Notes under the pieces: generated by a model
Seen by the model: the letters and a program-made list of their open reading frames with translations, nothing else
Told to the model about the DNA's origin: nothing
Database searches by the model: none
Shown: piece after piece, positions 9,099 to 17,659 of the stretch
Numbering within the stretch: the stretch's first letter is position 1
Layout: the number at the start of each line of letters is the position of its first letter
Made by a program: the position numbers and the translations under genes
Assembly (NCBI GenBank): GCA_001414325.1
Contig: LLKB01000008.1
Location: 28,253 to 92,252, forward strand
DNA length: 64,000 nucleotides
Direction: 5' to 3'
From: Butyribacter intestini
GTDB taxonomy: Bacteria; Bacillota; Clostridia; Lachnospirales; Lachnospiraceae

Positions 9099-9941
9099 GA
9101 GGGTATTATATACTTCTCTTTTTGGGATGCCTCTGTCGAGTGCGACCTGTTTCATGGATGATTTTTTATCCATTCCCTGTGAAAGATAAATATCCATATG
9201 TTCCTGTATGGTGATTTTTTCCCATTCCTGTATCGACTGTTTTTCCAGTTCTTTATGGGAGATACCTTCGATAACCATGACATATTCGCCTTTTGGCGGA
9301 GTCTGCCCGTAATATTCGATTGCCTGACTTAAGGTCATTTGCTGTACAGTTTCGTGCAATTTTGTGAGTTCTTTACAAAATGTTATCTTGCGGTCACCAA
9401 GATATGAGTAAAGTTCTGAAAGTGTTGCTTTCAAATGGTGCGGTGCTTCATATATTATAATGGTGCGTGTTTCTTTTTTTAAGGAGTCGAGTATTGCACG
9501 GCGTTCTTTTTTGTCAACAGGAAGAAATGCTTCAAAACAGAATCGCCTTGTTGAGAGACCGGAAAGTGTGAGAGCAGTAACGCAGGCACAGGCTCCGGGT
9601 AAGGAAGTGACTGTTAAGCCGGCTTCATATGCCTGTTTGACGAGTTCTTCTCCGGGGTCGGATATACCCGGTGTTCCGGCATCTGTAACGAGTGCAATAT
9701 CTGTTCCGTTTGTTATTTTTTCGACAAGATATTTTGCTTTTTCAATTTTATTGTATTCGTGGTAACTTGTCATTGGAGTTTTTATCTCAAAATGATTTAA
9801 CAGTTTTATCGTATTTCTTGTGTCTTCGGCGGCAATAAGGTCTACTTTTTTTAGTGTTTTAAGAACTCTGAATGTTATGTCTTCAAGATTGCCTATAGGT
9901 GTTGCACAGAGATAAAGTGTGCCGGGAGTGGTGGTATTCAT
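9090..9941 (-). CDS. rsmI: 16S rRNA (cytidine1402-2'-O)-methyltransferase
   Basis: 283 residues, the normal RsmI length. It begins GTLYLCATPIGNLEDITFR, the hallmark of this tetrapyrrole-methylase-fold enzyme, followed by AAEDTRNT, TDAGTPGISDPG (SAM-binding) and SLPGACACVTAL. It methylates the 2'-OH of C1402 in the ribosomal decoding centre. The start is the ATG at 9941 with AAAGGA upstream; an upstream in-frame ATG at 9989 would run into trmN6. It is the last gene of the tmk-yaaR-holB-ricT-trmN6-rsmI run, the same order as in Bacillus subtilis (yabC position). Confidence 0.95.
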   Translation of the reverse strand: MNTTTPGTLYLCATPIGNLEDITFRVLKTLKKVDLIAAEDTRNTIKLLNHFEIKTPMTSYHEYNKIEKAKYLVEKITNGTDIALVTDAGTPGISDPGEELVKQAYEAGLTVTSLPGACACVTALTLSGLSTRRFCFEAFLPVDKKERRAILDSLKKETRTIIIYEAPHHLKATLSELYSYLGDRKITFCKELTKLHETVQQMTLSQAIEYYGQTPPKGEYVMVIEGISHKELEKQSIQEWEKITIQEHMDIYLSQGMDKKSSMKQVALDRGIPKREVYNTLLK

Positions 9942-9963
9942 ATCAGTTTTCCTTTCATTTGAT

Positions 9964-10728
9964 TTAAGGTGTATGCTGCTGCAAACCATATATCTCTAAT
10001 AATTGTTCAGTGTATTTTCCAGGTGTTTCATAAACTATTATCGGAGGTTCAAATTTGACAAAAGGTTTTCCGTTTTTTACAGCTTCGATAAGCAGCATAT
10101 TAGGCTCTTTTGATACAAAAGGATGAACCATGCAGATGCGTTTTGTTTCAAGCTTATATTTAGCTAATGTACAAATTATCTCGGTCATTCTGAACGGGCG
10201 GTGTACCATATAGAAACGCCCCTGTGTCTTTAAAAGTTTTGAGCTTTCTCTTGCAATGTCATCGAGATTGCATAATATTTCATGTCGTGCTATTGCTTTT
10301 GGAATATCCGGATTTTTAATGCCGTGATTGTCATTCATATATGGGGGATTTGTTGTGACAGCATCAAAAACAGCCGCACCGAAATTTAGTGAAGCTGTTT
10401 TAATATCGCCATGAATAATATCTATTTTTTCGTCAAGACCGTTTAAGTTTACACTTCTTTTTGCCATATCAACGCTTTCATCCTGAATTTCAAGAGCACT
10501 GATATGTGCCGGCTCAGCTTTTGCGGATAGGAGTATCGGAATGATACCTGTACCGGTACCTAAATCAAGAACTTTGTCTTTCTTTCGTATGGTTTTGGCA
10601 CAAAATGATGACAGCAGAACCGCATCCATGCCAAAGCAGAATTTTTCGGGATTCTGTATTATGTGTAAACCGTTTAGCTGGAGATCATCAAGGCGTTCTC
10701 CGTTCTTTAAATAATTTTCTTTTTCCAT
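9964..10728 (-). CDS. trmN6: tRNA1(Val) (adenine37-N6)-methyltransferase family protein
   Basis: 254 residues, a class I SAM-dependent methyltransferase. The SAM motif is VLDLGTGTGIIPILL, the acidic residue of motif II follows (ALEIQDESV), and the catalytic motif is TTNPPYMND, typical of N6-adenine methyltransferases of the TrmN6/YfiC (B. subtilis YabB) group. In this family the target is A37 of a tRNA. The ATG at 10728 has GAGGG just upstream; an ATG at 10740 is also in frame but has no site. It is 22 bp before rsmI and 20 bp after ricT, which matches the conserved gene order. Confidence 0.85.
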   Translation of the reverse strand: MEKENYLKNGERLDDLQLNGLHIIQNPEKFCFGMDAVLLSSFCAKTIRKKDKVLDLGTGTGIIPILLSAKAEPAHISALEIQDESVDMAKRSVNLNGLDEKIDIIHGDIKTASLNFGAAVFDAVTTNPPYMNDNHGIKNPDIPKAIARHEILCNLDDIARESSKLLKTQGRFYMVHRPFRMTEIICTLAKYKLETKRICMVHPFVSKEPNMLLIEAVKNGKPFVKFEPPIIVYETPGKYTEQLLEIYGLQQHTP

Positions 10729-10748
10729 ATTAACCCTCATTGTATTTC

Positions 10749-11942
10749 TTATTCAGGTTTAATGTTGTTGTAGCCATTACCATAACCGCCGTTTCCGCCG
10801 GATGATTTGTGATAATTTTTGCGTGGCTGATTATTGTTATTATTGTTGTTGTGACGATAGTTATTGTTATCACGCTCACGGTTATAGTGTTTACCTTTTT
10901 TTCCTGAAAAATTTTCAGCCGGTTTATTTTTTGTATCCGGATATTTAGGGCGTTTATTGAAATTCTTTTTCTGGTAGTGATTGTTTTTGTACTTTTTATT
11001 CTGTTCTTCTTCTTCGGTCATATCTTCAATATCGCCTTTTTCCATCTGCTCAAGTTCTTTTAAGGCATTTTCGTCTAATTCCTCATCGGGTAAAGCTTGT
11101 CCCGGCGATACGGAAGTTCTTGAAGCTGATTTCTCAAATTTAAGGTCGTCAACATGATATTCACGGACTTCTTTTTCGTCATTGTCTTTTGTGATAATTA
11201 CTTTTACAAGCTGTTTTAATACACTTACGCTCTGCACAATACCGTTGTAACCGTCTATGGTTTTTACATCTTCATTTATGTGAGGGAGTTTTGCATTGAG
11301 ATATTCGTAGGCTTCTTCCTCGTTTTTCAGACAACACATAAGTCTTCCGCATACACCTGATATTTTGCTTGGATTAAGCGAAAGATTTTGTTCCTTTGCC
11401 ATTTTGATAGACACAGGGGCGAAATCTGAAAGATATGTGTGGCAGCAGAGTGGTCTTCCGCATATACCTATGCCACCTATAAGTTTTGTCTCATCACGAA
11501 CACCAATCTGACGAAGTTCTATTCTTGTTCTGAAAATAGAAGCAAGGTCTTTTACAAGTTCTCTGAAATCTATTCTGCCATCTGCCGTAAAGTAAAATAG
11601 AAGCTTGTTTTTATCAAAGGTGTATTCACAGTCGATAAGTTTCATCTGAAGTTCATGCTTTGCTATTTTTTCAAGGCATATTTTATATGCTTCTTTTTCT
11701 TTTTCTTCGTTCTCAGCGTGTATTTCATAATCACTCTCTGTTGCTATTCTGATAACATCTTTTAATGGCTGGACAACTTTGTCATCAGTGACTTCTTTTT
11801 GACCGAGAACAACAAGTCCGTATTCTATTCCTCGTGCCGTTTCAACTATGACATGATCGCCTTTTTTTATATCAAGTCCGTTTGGGGCAAAATAGTACAC
11901 TTTGCCGGATTTACGGAACCTTACTCCAATAATTAAAATCAT
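10749..11942 (-). CDS. ricT: PSP1/RicT family regulatory protein
   Basis: 397 residues. The N-terminal ~270 residues match the PSP1 domain of RicT (YaaT): GVRFRKSGKVYYFAP, then the cysteine-rich core GGIGICGRPLCCHTYL and SGVCGRLMCCL. In B. subtilis these cysteines hold an Fe-S cluster in the RicA/F/T complex that supports RNase Y function, competence and sporulation. The C-terminal ~110 residues are low-complexity, rich in Asn, Lys and Gly, and absent from the core family. The start is the ATG at 11942 preceded by GGAGG. It sits between holB and trmN6, as in Bacillus. Confidence 0.9.
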   Translation of the reverse strand: MILIIGVRFRKSGKVYYFAPNGLDIKKGDHVIVETARGIEYGLVVLGQKEVTDDKVVQPLKDVIRIATESDYEIHAENEEKEKEAYKICLEKIAKHELQMKLIDCEYTFDKNKLLFYFTADGRIDFRELVKDLASIFRTRIELRQIGVRDETKLIGGIGICGRPLCCHTYLSDFAPVSIKMAKEQNLSLNPSKISGVCGRLMCCLKNEEEAYEYLNAKLPHINEDVKTIDGYNGIVQSVSVLKQLVKVIITKDNDEKEVREYHVDDLKFEKSASRTSVSPGQALPDEELDENALKELEQMEKGDIEDMTEEEEQNKKYKNNHYQKKNFNKRPKYPDTKNKPAENFSGKKGKHYNRERDNNNYRHNNNNNNNQPRKNYHKSSGGNGGYGNGYNNIKPE

Positions 11943-11960
11943 TTTTTCCTCCATATACAA

Positions 11961-12950
11961 TTAATCTTTCATTGCAAGAATCATTAATTCTATTGTCACA
12001 TCAAAGTTTACATTTGCTTTGAGACGAACTTTTGCCTTGTCAATGGCAGCAATAATGTTTTCAATATTTTCATAATCGCGTTTTGTTGCCTGCTCGGAAA
12101 TGGCAGAATATTCATCGCTGTATAATAAAAGATTTGCATCTTTTGTAACTTTAAACATAAGTACATCGCGATACCATAAAAGCATAAGGTCAAGATAATC
12201 ATTTATATCATTTTTGTGCGTTGAAAATTCTTTAATTGTATCTATTATTGAAGCAATATCCATTGAGTCGAGATTTTTAAGTAATTTTAATACCTGATTT
12301 TTCATCTCTATAAAATCACTTGAACTTGCAAAACGGATTGCTTTTCCTATATTTCCCTGACAATAATTTGCTGCTATCTGTGCCTGTTCGGGTTCTAATT
12401 GAAATTTATTTTCAAGGTAGGTGCATATTTTGTCTTTTTCTACAGGATTCATCGTGAGAGTGACACAACGCGATCTTATTGTTGGTAAAAGACTGTCGCA
12501 ATTTTCCGTGAGCAATATAATAATTGCATACACGGGTGGTTCTTCTATTGTTTTTAAAAGTGCGTTCTGTGCCTGCTCAGTCATTTTATTTGCATCAGGT
12601 ATAATGTAAATCTTATATTCGCTGCTGTATGGTTTAATGGAAATATCGTTGTTGAGCTGCTCTCGAATATCATTTACACTTATGCTGGTCTTGTCATGAG
12701 TGATATATTTAATATCAGGGTGATTGTGCGATTCAGCCTGTTTGCATGATGTGCACACTCCGCAGGCATCAGTATCGTCTGTTTTTGACTGGCACTGAAT
12801 TGTCTTTGCGAGTGCAGAAGCAATAGTCTGCCGTCCTGAACCGTATTCTCCGTTGATTATATATGCGTGTGACAGATTGCCTGTTTTGATAGCTGTCTGC
12901 AAATGTTTTTTTATACTTTCCTGGCCAATAATGTCTTTAAAGTTTGCCAT
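11961..12950 (-). CDS. holB: DNA polymerase III delta-prime subunit
   Basis: 329 residues. The AAA+ clamp-loader fold opens with FKDIIGQESIKKHL and a degenerate P-loop, GEYGSGRQT, as expected for delta-prime, which does not hydrolyse ATP. The zinc motif is CGVCTSCKQ preceded by a further Cys. PDANKMTEQAQNALLKTIEEPP (Walker B region) and IRSRC complete the signature. It acts in the sliding-clamp loader at the replication fork. GGAGG precedes the ATG. Its neighbours yaaR and tmk are the standard ones. Confidence 0.92.
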   Translation of the reverse strand: MANFKDIIGQESIKKHLQTAIKTGNLSHAYIINGEYGSGRQTIASALAKTIQCQSKTDDTDACGVCTSCKQAESHNHPDIKYITHDKTSISVNDIREQLNNDISIKPYSSEYKIYIIPDANKMTEQAQNALLKTIEEPPVYAIIILLTENCDSLLPTIRSRCVTLTMNPVEKDKICTYLENKFQLEPEQAQIAANYCQGNIGKAIRFASSSDFIEMKNQVLKLLKNLDSMDIASIIDTIKEFSTHKNDINDYLDLMLLWYRDVLMFKVTKDANLLLYSDEYSAISEQATKRDYENIENIIAAIDKAKVRLKANVNFDVTIELMILAMKD

Positions 12951-12964
12951 AACTAAACCTCCAA

Positions 12965-13405
12965 TTATGTGATAATATCAAGTATCAGACCTCGAATCTC
13001 ATCAATTTTTCCAAGTATCGCCAAGTGGTCTTTTTCTTCTTTGAGAAGTTCTGCGGCCAGTTCGTCTAAGGTCTGATTTATCTGCTTTACAATACCATAT
13101 ACACGGTGGCGGCCTTTTTTGTCGAGAAAATTTTCGCGGCTGAATTCATGTGTATGTGAGGCTATCTCGTTCATAAATTCTTTGATGAGCCTGCGGTAGT
13201 TTTTCATATCTCTTATGTCCATGCGTTTGCCGAGTTTGTCACCCTGCTGGGTTATCTCCTCCATCATGGTAAAAAGGGTAGCCTGAAGTTCCTGCTCTTC
13301 TATGGTACTAAGCAGAGTAAAGCGAAAGGAACCATCTGATTCGTTTGTTTTTGCAGCCTGTTCAATTTGCTGTAACTGCTGCATAGGTGTTATTTTAAGA
13401 TCCAA
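12965..13405 (-). CDS. yaaR: YaaR family protein (DUF327)
   Basis: About 146 residues, the length of B. subtilis YaaR. It is largely helical, with family sequences GKRMDIRDMKNYRRLIKEF and FLDKKGRHRVYGIV. Function is unknown in the family. I choose the TTG at 13405, seven bases after AGGAGG. An in-frame ATG at 13423 has no site of its own and would place AGGAGG inside the coding region. It lies between tmk and holB, as in Bacillus. Confidence 0.85.
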   Translation of the reverse strand: MDLKITPMQQLQQIEQAAKTNESDGSFRFTLLSTIEEQELQATLFTMMEEITQQGDKLGKRMDIRDMKNYRRLIKEFMNEIASHTHEFSRENFLDKKGRHRVYGIVKQINQTLDELAAELLKEEKDHLAILGKIDEIRGLILDIIT

Positions 13406-13492
13406 ACAGGTGCCTCCTTTCATTTTTATGTATATTATTGTACCACAAATTTATATGAGGTAGCAATCTTTGGAAGATATATAAGTATTTTC

Positions 13493-14122
13493 TTATTTGT
13501 AAAAATGAGCGACTTTATCCCAGATCTCAGCAGAAATATCTTCTATTGAATTGTTTCCATCAATAACAATAATATTTTCTGTTTCTTTTAATTTTTCTAT
13601 CAGTTCGAGATAACGGTTTCTTACTTCTGTAAGTCTTTTTTTGTTTTCAAAGAGCTCCGTTTGGAAACGGCCGTTTTGCATACGGTCGAGTGTTATCTCA
13701 GGGTCTACATCAATATATATGTGACAGTCAGGGCGGAGAGTATCAAGTGATATGCGGTTTAACTCCATCACCCATTCGAGCGGGGCTTTCACGCTCTGGT
13801 ATGCATAGTTTGAGAGCACAAATCTGTCAGATATTATGGATATGCCCTCATCAATTTTTGATTTCAGACCGTTTACGGAGTTGTTAATATGGTCAAGTCT
13901 GTCTGCGGCAAAAAGTGCTGCAAGTGCCGCTTCGTCCATCTTCATTCGTCCGGTAAGGCATTGGCGGATCATGACACCGACAGGACCATCTGATGGCTCA
14001 CGGGTTTCTAAACATTTTGTCCCCGTGTTCTCAATTTTTTGTTTGAGGAGATTTATCTGTGTGGTTTTGCCACTCCCGTCAATTCCCTCAAATACAATAA
14101 ACTTTCCCTTTTTTGATGCCAT
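13493..14122 (-). CDS. tmk: Thymidylate kinase
   Basis: 209 residues. The P-loop is FEGIDGSGKTTQ (residues 11-22), the DR-type motif is TREPSDGPVG, and the LID region lies near residues 140-155. It phosphorylates dTMP to dTDP for DNA synthesis. The ATG has GGAGG about nine bases upstream. The 35-bp gap to the upstream surface-protein gene is short, so the two may share a transcript despite unrelated roles. Confidence 0.95.
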   Translation of the reverse strand: MASKKGKFIVFEGIDGSGKTTQINLLKQKIENTGTKCLETREPSDGPVGVMIRQCLTGRMKMDEAALAALFAADRLDHINNSVNGLKSKIDEGISIISDRFVLSNYAYQSVKAPLEWVMELNRISLDTLRPDCHIYIDVDPEITLDRMQNGRFQTELFENKKRLTEVRNRYLELIEKLKETENIIVIDGNNSIEDISAEIWDKVAHFYK

Positions 14123-14157
14123 GTCCGTTTTCCTCCGTGTGTTTAATTTGATGTTTT

Positions 14158-16260
14158 TTACTTTTTTAATCCTAATGTAACAGTGTAATCTTTGCTTGTG
14201 CCATCTTCAAAAGTTACTGTAAACATCCATGTTTTGTTGTCTTTTGTTGCAGGCTCAGTAATATGTTTCACTGCTATATTTGCGTTAGGTGTGTTTACCG
14301 CATTGTAAGTTTTTTGTGTTACGGTGCAGGTTACATTTGTGAGATCACTCAGTGCGACAGGGTTTACGGCAGTATTACTGTATTCTGTTGCACCGGCTGC
14401 AATGTATTGTGCGGCAGTAAATGTTGTTTCAAATGATGAATCTGCGGCTTTTATATCTGTTATCCGGTTTGTCGTTGTTCCGAGTTTGACAACGATATTG
14501 TCAATAATTGTGCTTGTGTCAAGCTGTGCCGGTGATAATGTAACCGGTACATTTACAAGTGTGTGGTCTGTGTCACCGAGATCAATGGTGAATGTCCAGT
14601 TCATGCCACCATCAATTGTTTCAACATTTGTAACCTTGTATTTTGATTTTTTGAGTACATATGTAAAGCTGCCGGCTGTAAGACTTGAAAAATCAGTACC
14701 ATAGTCAATATATCCGCCATAGCTGTCATAGAAACTGCATGATAATGAGTTGGTATTTACAACACCATTTATTGTTTTATCATTGTGTGTGTAAGCAATG
14801 CTTCTAAAAATCTGGCTTGCTTTGAGTGTATCAAGGTCAGGAAGATCACTTGTATCTTCTTTTACTGTTACTTTAAAGCTTCCGATTTTTGTTTTATCTG
14901 ACTCACCGGAAACAGTTTCGTAAACTGATATTGAAGTTATTCCAACCTTGAGTGGTGATATAACAAGATAATCCTGATCCTGTTTGTCACCACCTGTCGT
15001 GACAGTACAGATTGATGTGTTGGCAGATTCATAATGATACAGTTTTGTATGGTTACGGCAGTCAACAGGGTAATCACCGTAAACATCACCGTCAACCATT
15101 GTTGTAAAACCGTTTAGTGAAAGTGATTTCTTTATTGATGCAGTAGTAACCGTTACCTGAACTGTCTCAGGAAGAGTGGTTATCTGGTTGTTATAATATT
15201 CTTTTACTTCAACGGTGGTGGTTCCGTAATTAACGGCAACCATATCATTTGATATTATATTTGTATCTTTAGGTGTGAAGAAATAAGACGCACCGGCACG
15301 AGGGTTTGTAATGCTTATTCCTTCGTAATCAGATGCCTGGATGGTTGAACCAAGCCCTACTGTTATACTCTGGTCTGAAGCAGATATAAACGGCTCGTTT
15401 GTGAGTTCAACTTTAAATGTTCCGAGAACTCTTTTAATGCCGTCAGGAGTTGTCTCGGTAAGCGTGATATTGCTGGTCTGGACAGTGTTGCCGGTTGTGG
15501 TTGATATAACTCCACTGTCATTTAGCTCAAAAAGCTCCGGATGGTCTGAAGTAAAGCTGTATGTAGCTGTGCTGTCAATATTTTCTACAATGTCATCGAT
15601 TGGAAGCTGTTTTAAATATGCGAGTTTAAATGAGTCAGCACGAAGAGAAGCTCCCATTACAGTGAGTTCCATATGACCTATAGTGCGGCTTTTTTTGTTG
15701 TAAACTTCGTGGATTGACAGATTTGTATAACCTGCTTTCAAACAGGTTATAGCACCGCTTGTCACGGCACTGGCAACTTTTGAGGATGTGTTTGTAAAAA
15801 GATATTCAGCCGATTTGTTTACGCTGTTTAGATAATCAGACGGCTGGAATACATCACCTACAGTAGCAGTGAATTTTTTGTAGTTGCTTTTTAATGACGC
15901 TTTTTTGACAGTTACCTTAAATGTACCTACAGACTTAAATTCTTTTTTATATTTGTATCTTACACTTATTTTCGCCGTACCTTTACCGCATCCGGTAATA
16001 GCACCTTTTGCAGATACTTTGGCTATTGATGTTTTGTTTGAAGTATAAAAATAAGTAGCATTTTTAAGTTTGTTTTTAAGTGAGATAGTGTATTTTCCGT
16101 TTACATATATTGTTGCTGATTTTGTTTTTAAAGTTGTTTTTTTTGTAGCTGCCGATGACTCTGACGGAAGGTAAAGAGCAGCGGCGGCTATTATTAAAAT
16201 ACTTAAAACGGCTATTTTAAATATTTTATTTGTCGTTCTTTTTGCAGTAGTCATATTCAT
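14158..16260 (-). CDS. Exported protein with repeated Ig-like domains
   Basis: 700 residues. The signal peptide is clear: a basic start, the hydrophobic stretch IFKIAVLSILIIAAAALYL, then SESSAA. The rest is built of about five to six Ig-like repeats of the group 2/cell-adhesion type (SATIYVNGKYTISLKNKL, TSIAKVSAKGAITGCGKGTA, repeated GTFKVTVK) and a less similar C-terminal ~200 residues. No LPXTG or other anchor is visible. A surface or secreted adhesive role is inferred. The start follows GGGGGACTAAGT. It is embedded among housekeeping genes, which is unusual for an adhesin. Confidence 0.75.
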   Translation of the reverse strand: MNMTTAKRTTNKIFKIAVLSILIIAAAALYLPSESSAATKKTTLKTKSATIYVNGKYTISLKNKLKNATYFYTSNKTSIAKVSAKGAITGCGKGTAKISVRYKYKKEFKSVGTFKVTVKKASLKSNYKKFTATVGDVFQPSDYLNSVNKSAEYLFTNTSSKVASAVTSGAITCLKAGYTNLSIHEVYNKKSRTIGHMELTVMGASLRADSFKLAYLKQLPIDDIVENIDSTATYSFTSDHPELFELNDSGVISTTTGNTVQTSNITLTETTPDGIKRVLGTFKVELTNEPFISASDQSITVGLGSTIQASDYEGISITNPRAGASYFFTPKDTNIISNDMVAVNYGTTTVEVKEYYNNQITTLPETVQVTVTTASIKKSLSLNGFTTMVDGDVYGDYPVDCRNHTKLYHYESANTSICTVTTGGDKQDQDYLVISPLKVGITSISVYETVSGESDKTKIGSFKVTVKEDTSDLPDLDTLKASQIFRSIAYTHNDKTINGVVNTNSLSCSFYDSYGGYIDYGTDFSSLTAGSFTYVLKKSKYKVTNVETIDGGMNWTFTIDLGDTDHTLVNVPVTLSPAQLDTSTIIDNIVVKLGTTTNRITDIKAADSSFETTFTAAQYIAAGATEYSNTAVNPVALSDLTNVTCTVTQKTYNAVNTPNANIAVKHITEPATKDNKTWMFTVTFEDGTSKDYTVTLGLKK

Positions 16261-16283
16261 ACTTAGTCCCCCTTATTTATGTG

Positions 16284-16444
16284 ATGTACTCTAGGTATCT
16301 TCTCAAACCGGGGCATTTCGGATGCTTTTCCGATATACTGTTTGAATTTTCTCGTTGTACACACCGTGTATGCACTGCGAAAATGTCATTGTATATCGAA
16401 AATCCATCTCGAAATTCTTCGTTCAGAAGATTCAGAGAGTACAT
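16284..16444. repeat. Foldback palindromic element, family B, long copy
   Basis: The outer arms ATGTACTCTAGGTATCTTCT (16284-16303) and AGAAGATTCAGAGAGTACAT (16425-16444) are complementary except for a 4-bp block. The interior is also an imperfect palindrome: GGATGCTTTTCCGATATAC pairs with GTATATCGAAAATCC, and TTTTCTCG with the region around GCGAAAA, round a centre near ACC. The whole 161 bp can fold on itself. A short relative lies at 61106-61160. Confidence 0.8.
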
Positions 16445-17619
16445 TATGTATTGTTCATTTTTATCGTGTTCTGCTGTTTACTGACATTCGACGATATGGT
16501 AAAAACGGTATCTTCAAGAGAATGAATCCGGTTGTATTGCAATATTCCTGCATTTACGGTGAAAGGCTCGCTCTGCCGTATTTTTATTGACTTTAAAAAT
16601 TTATTTACGGCTGCTTCTGCCTGTTTTTCATTTGTCTCGGCAAAAAGACATACTATCTGCTTATTTCCGAGACGGCCTATAATGTCATTTATACGACATT
16701 CCGTTTTTAAAATACTTGCACATTGGCAAAGACAGTAGATTTCACGCTCCGGTCTGTAGCAGTCTATCTGAAAGACGGCAAAACTGACCGGATTATGGTA
16801 GCGTTTATGTCGTTCTATCTCTTTAAATGAATCGTCATAAAAGCCTTTTTCACTTAGCAGTCCGGTAAGTGGGTCTGTTCTTGATACAGCATTATTATAA
16901 ATCATAATCGGGTCATAATTTTGTCTTCTTGATGCCATCAGCTTAAATTTTAATGTTGCTTGTTTAAGAGAGTGCATACCGAGACATACTTTCCATGAAT
17001 TTCCGTCATATGCAACATATTTGTGAGACATATTTTGGGAAGTCTGTGAAAGCTGAAGGTCGGTATCAGTTATCGTGACTGCAAATTCCTTTACAAAAGG
17101 ATATACGGTACCTTCAATGCGGCATTTGCTATAATTTTTATAAAAAGAAATTCTGTAATCCTGCATCTCAAAACATGAATTTACTGCATCTTTCCAGGCA
17201 GAAAATTCGTCAAGGGTAAAGTGTTCCTGGTCCTCAAGAGTGAGACAGGCATAAGCGTTTTTCCAGTTTTTTGTAAGAAGTGCATGAAAAAATCTGTCAA
17301 GTACATCCTTTGCCGATATGTCTGATAAGGATGCGTTAAAAGCAGAAGCGGGGTGAACCTGTCTTGAGCGGTCTGTACGGTTTTGAAGCCAGAGTTTATG
17401 ATAGGTTGTCCGTTTTTCTGGATTTGAAAGTATGCTGTAGGCTTCGTTTATATCGAGCATTCTTTTGTCTTCATTTGGGTTGTGGCTGGTATCCGGATGA
17501 TACAGGGTACAGAGCTTGCGATAAGCTGCTTTAATAACGTCAGGAGAAGCGTCATAATGCACCTGTAAAATCTGATAATAATCTTTAAATAAATGCCTGA
17601 TTTTAATACACCCCCTCAT
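16444..17619 (-). CDS. DnaJ-domain protein fused to a degenerate GGDEF domain
   Basis: About 391 residues. The N-terminus is a J domain: DYYQILQVHYDASPDVIKAA, then the HPD motif in LYHPDTS and INEAYSILSNPEKR. A middle region of about 140 residues is unrecognised. The C-terminal ~150 residues have the GGDEF-domain frame (RTDPLTGLLSEKGFYDD, DIIGRLGNKQIVCLFAE), but the signature G-G-D-E-F reads L-G-N-K-Q, so cyclase activity is unlikely. The start is uncertain: the ATG at 17619 lacks a clear site, and a TTG at 17634 lies in a hairpin. The stop sits exactly at the edge of the foldback element. It might recruit DnaK to a nucleotide- or partner-responsive module. Confidence 0.75.
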   Translation of the reverse strand: MRGCIKIRHLFKDYYQILQVHYDASPDVIKAAYRKLCTLYHPDTSHNPNEDKRMLDINEAYSILSNPEKRTTYHKLWLQNRTDRSRQVHPASAFNASLSDISAKDVLDRFFHALLTKNWKNAYACLTLEDQEHFTLDEFSAWKDAVNSCFEMQDYRISFYKNYSKCRIEGTVYPFVKEFAVTITDTDLQLSQTSQNMSHKYVAYDGNSWKVCLGMHSLKQATLKFKLMASRRQNYDPIMIYNNAVSRTDPLTGLLSEKGFYDDSFKEIERHKRYHNPVSFAVFQIDCYRPEREIYCLCQCASILKTECRINDIIGRLGNKQIVCLFAETNEKQAEAAVNKFLKSIKIRQSEPFTVNAGILQYNRIHSLEDTVFTISSNVSKQQNTIKMNNT

Positions 17620-17626
17620 TATAAGC

Positions 17627-17651
17627 AAGGGCAAGCGTGATGCTTGCCCTT
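17627..17651 (-). other. Intercistronic stem-loop after murA
   Basis: AAGGGCAAGC, a 5-nt loop and GCTTGCCCTT form a perfect 10-bp stem 9 bp after the murA stop on the minus strand. No U-run follows, so it is not a classic terminator. It may block exonucleases or attenuate transcription into the DnaJ-GGDEF gene. Confidence 0.6.
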
Positions 17652-17659
17652 ATATAGGT

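Noticed and set aside
16281..16590. Plus-strand frames of 67 and 82 codons
   Set aside because: They read through the foldback element and the antisense of the DnaJ-GGDEF gene, with no ribosome binding site or recognisable protein.
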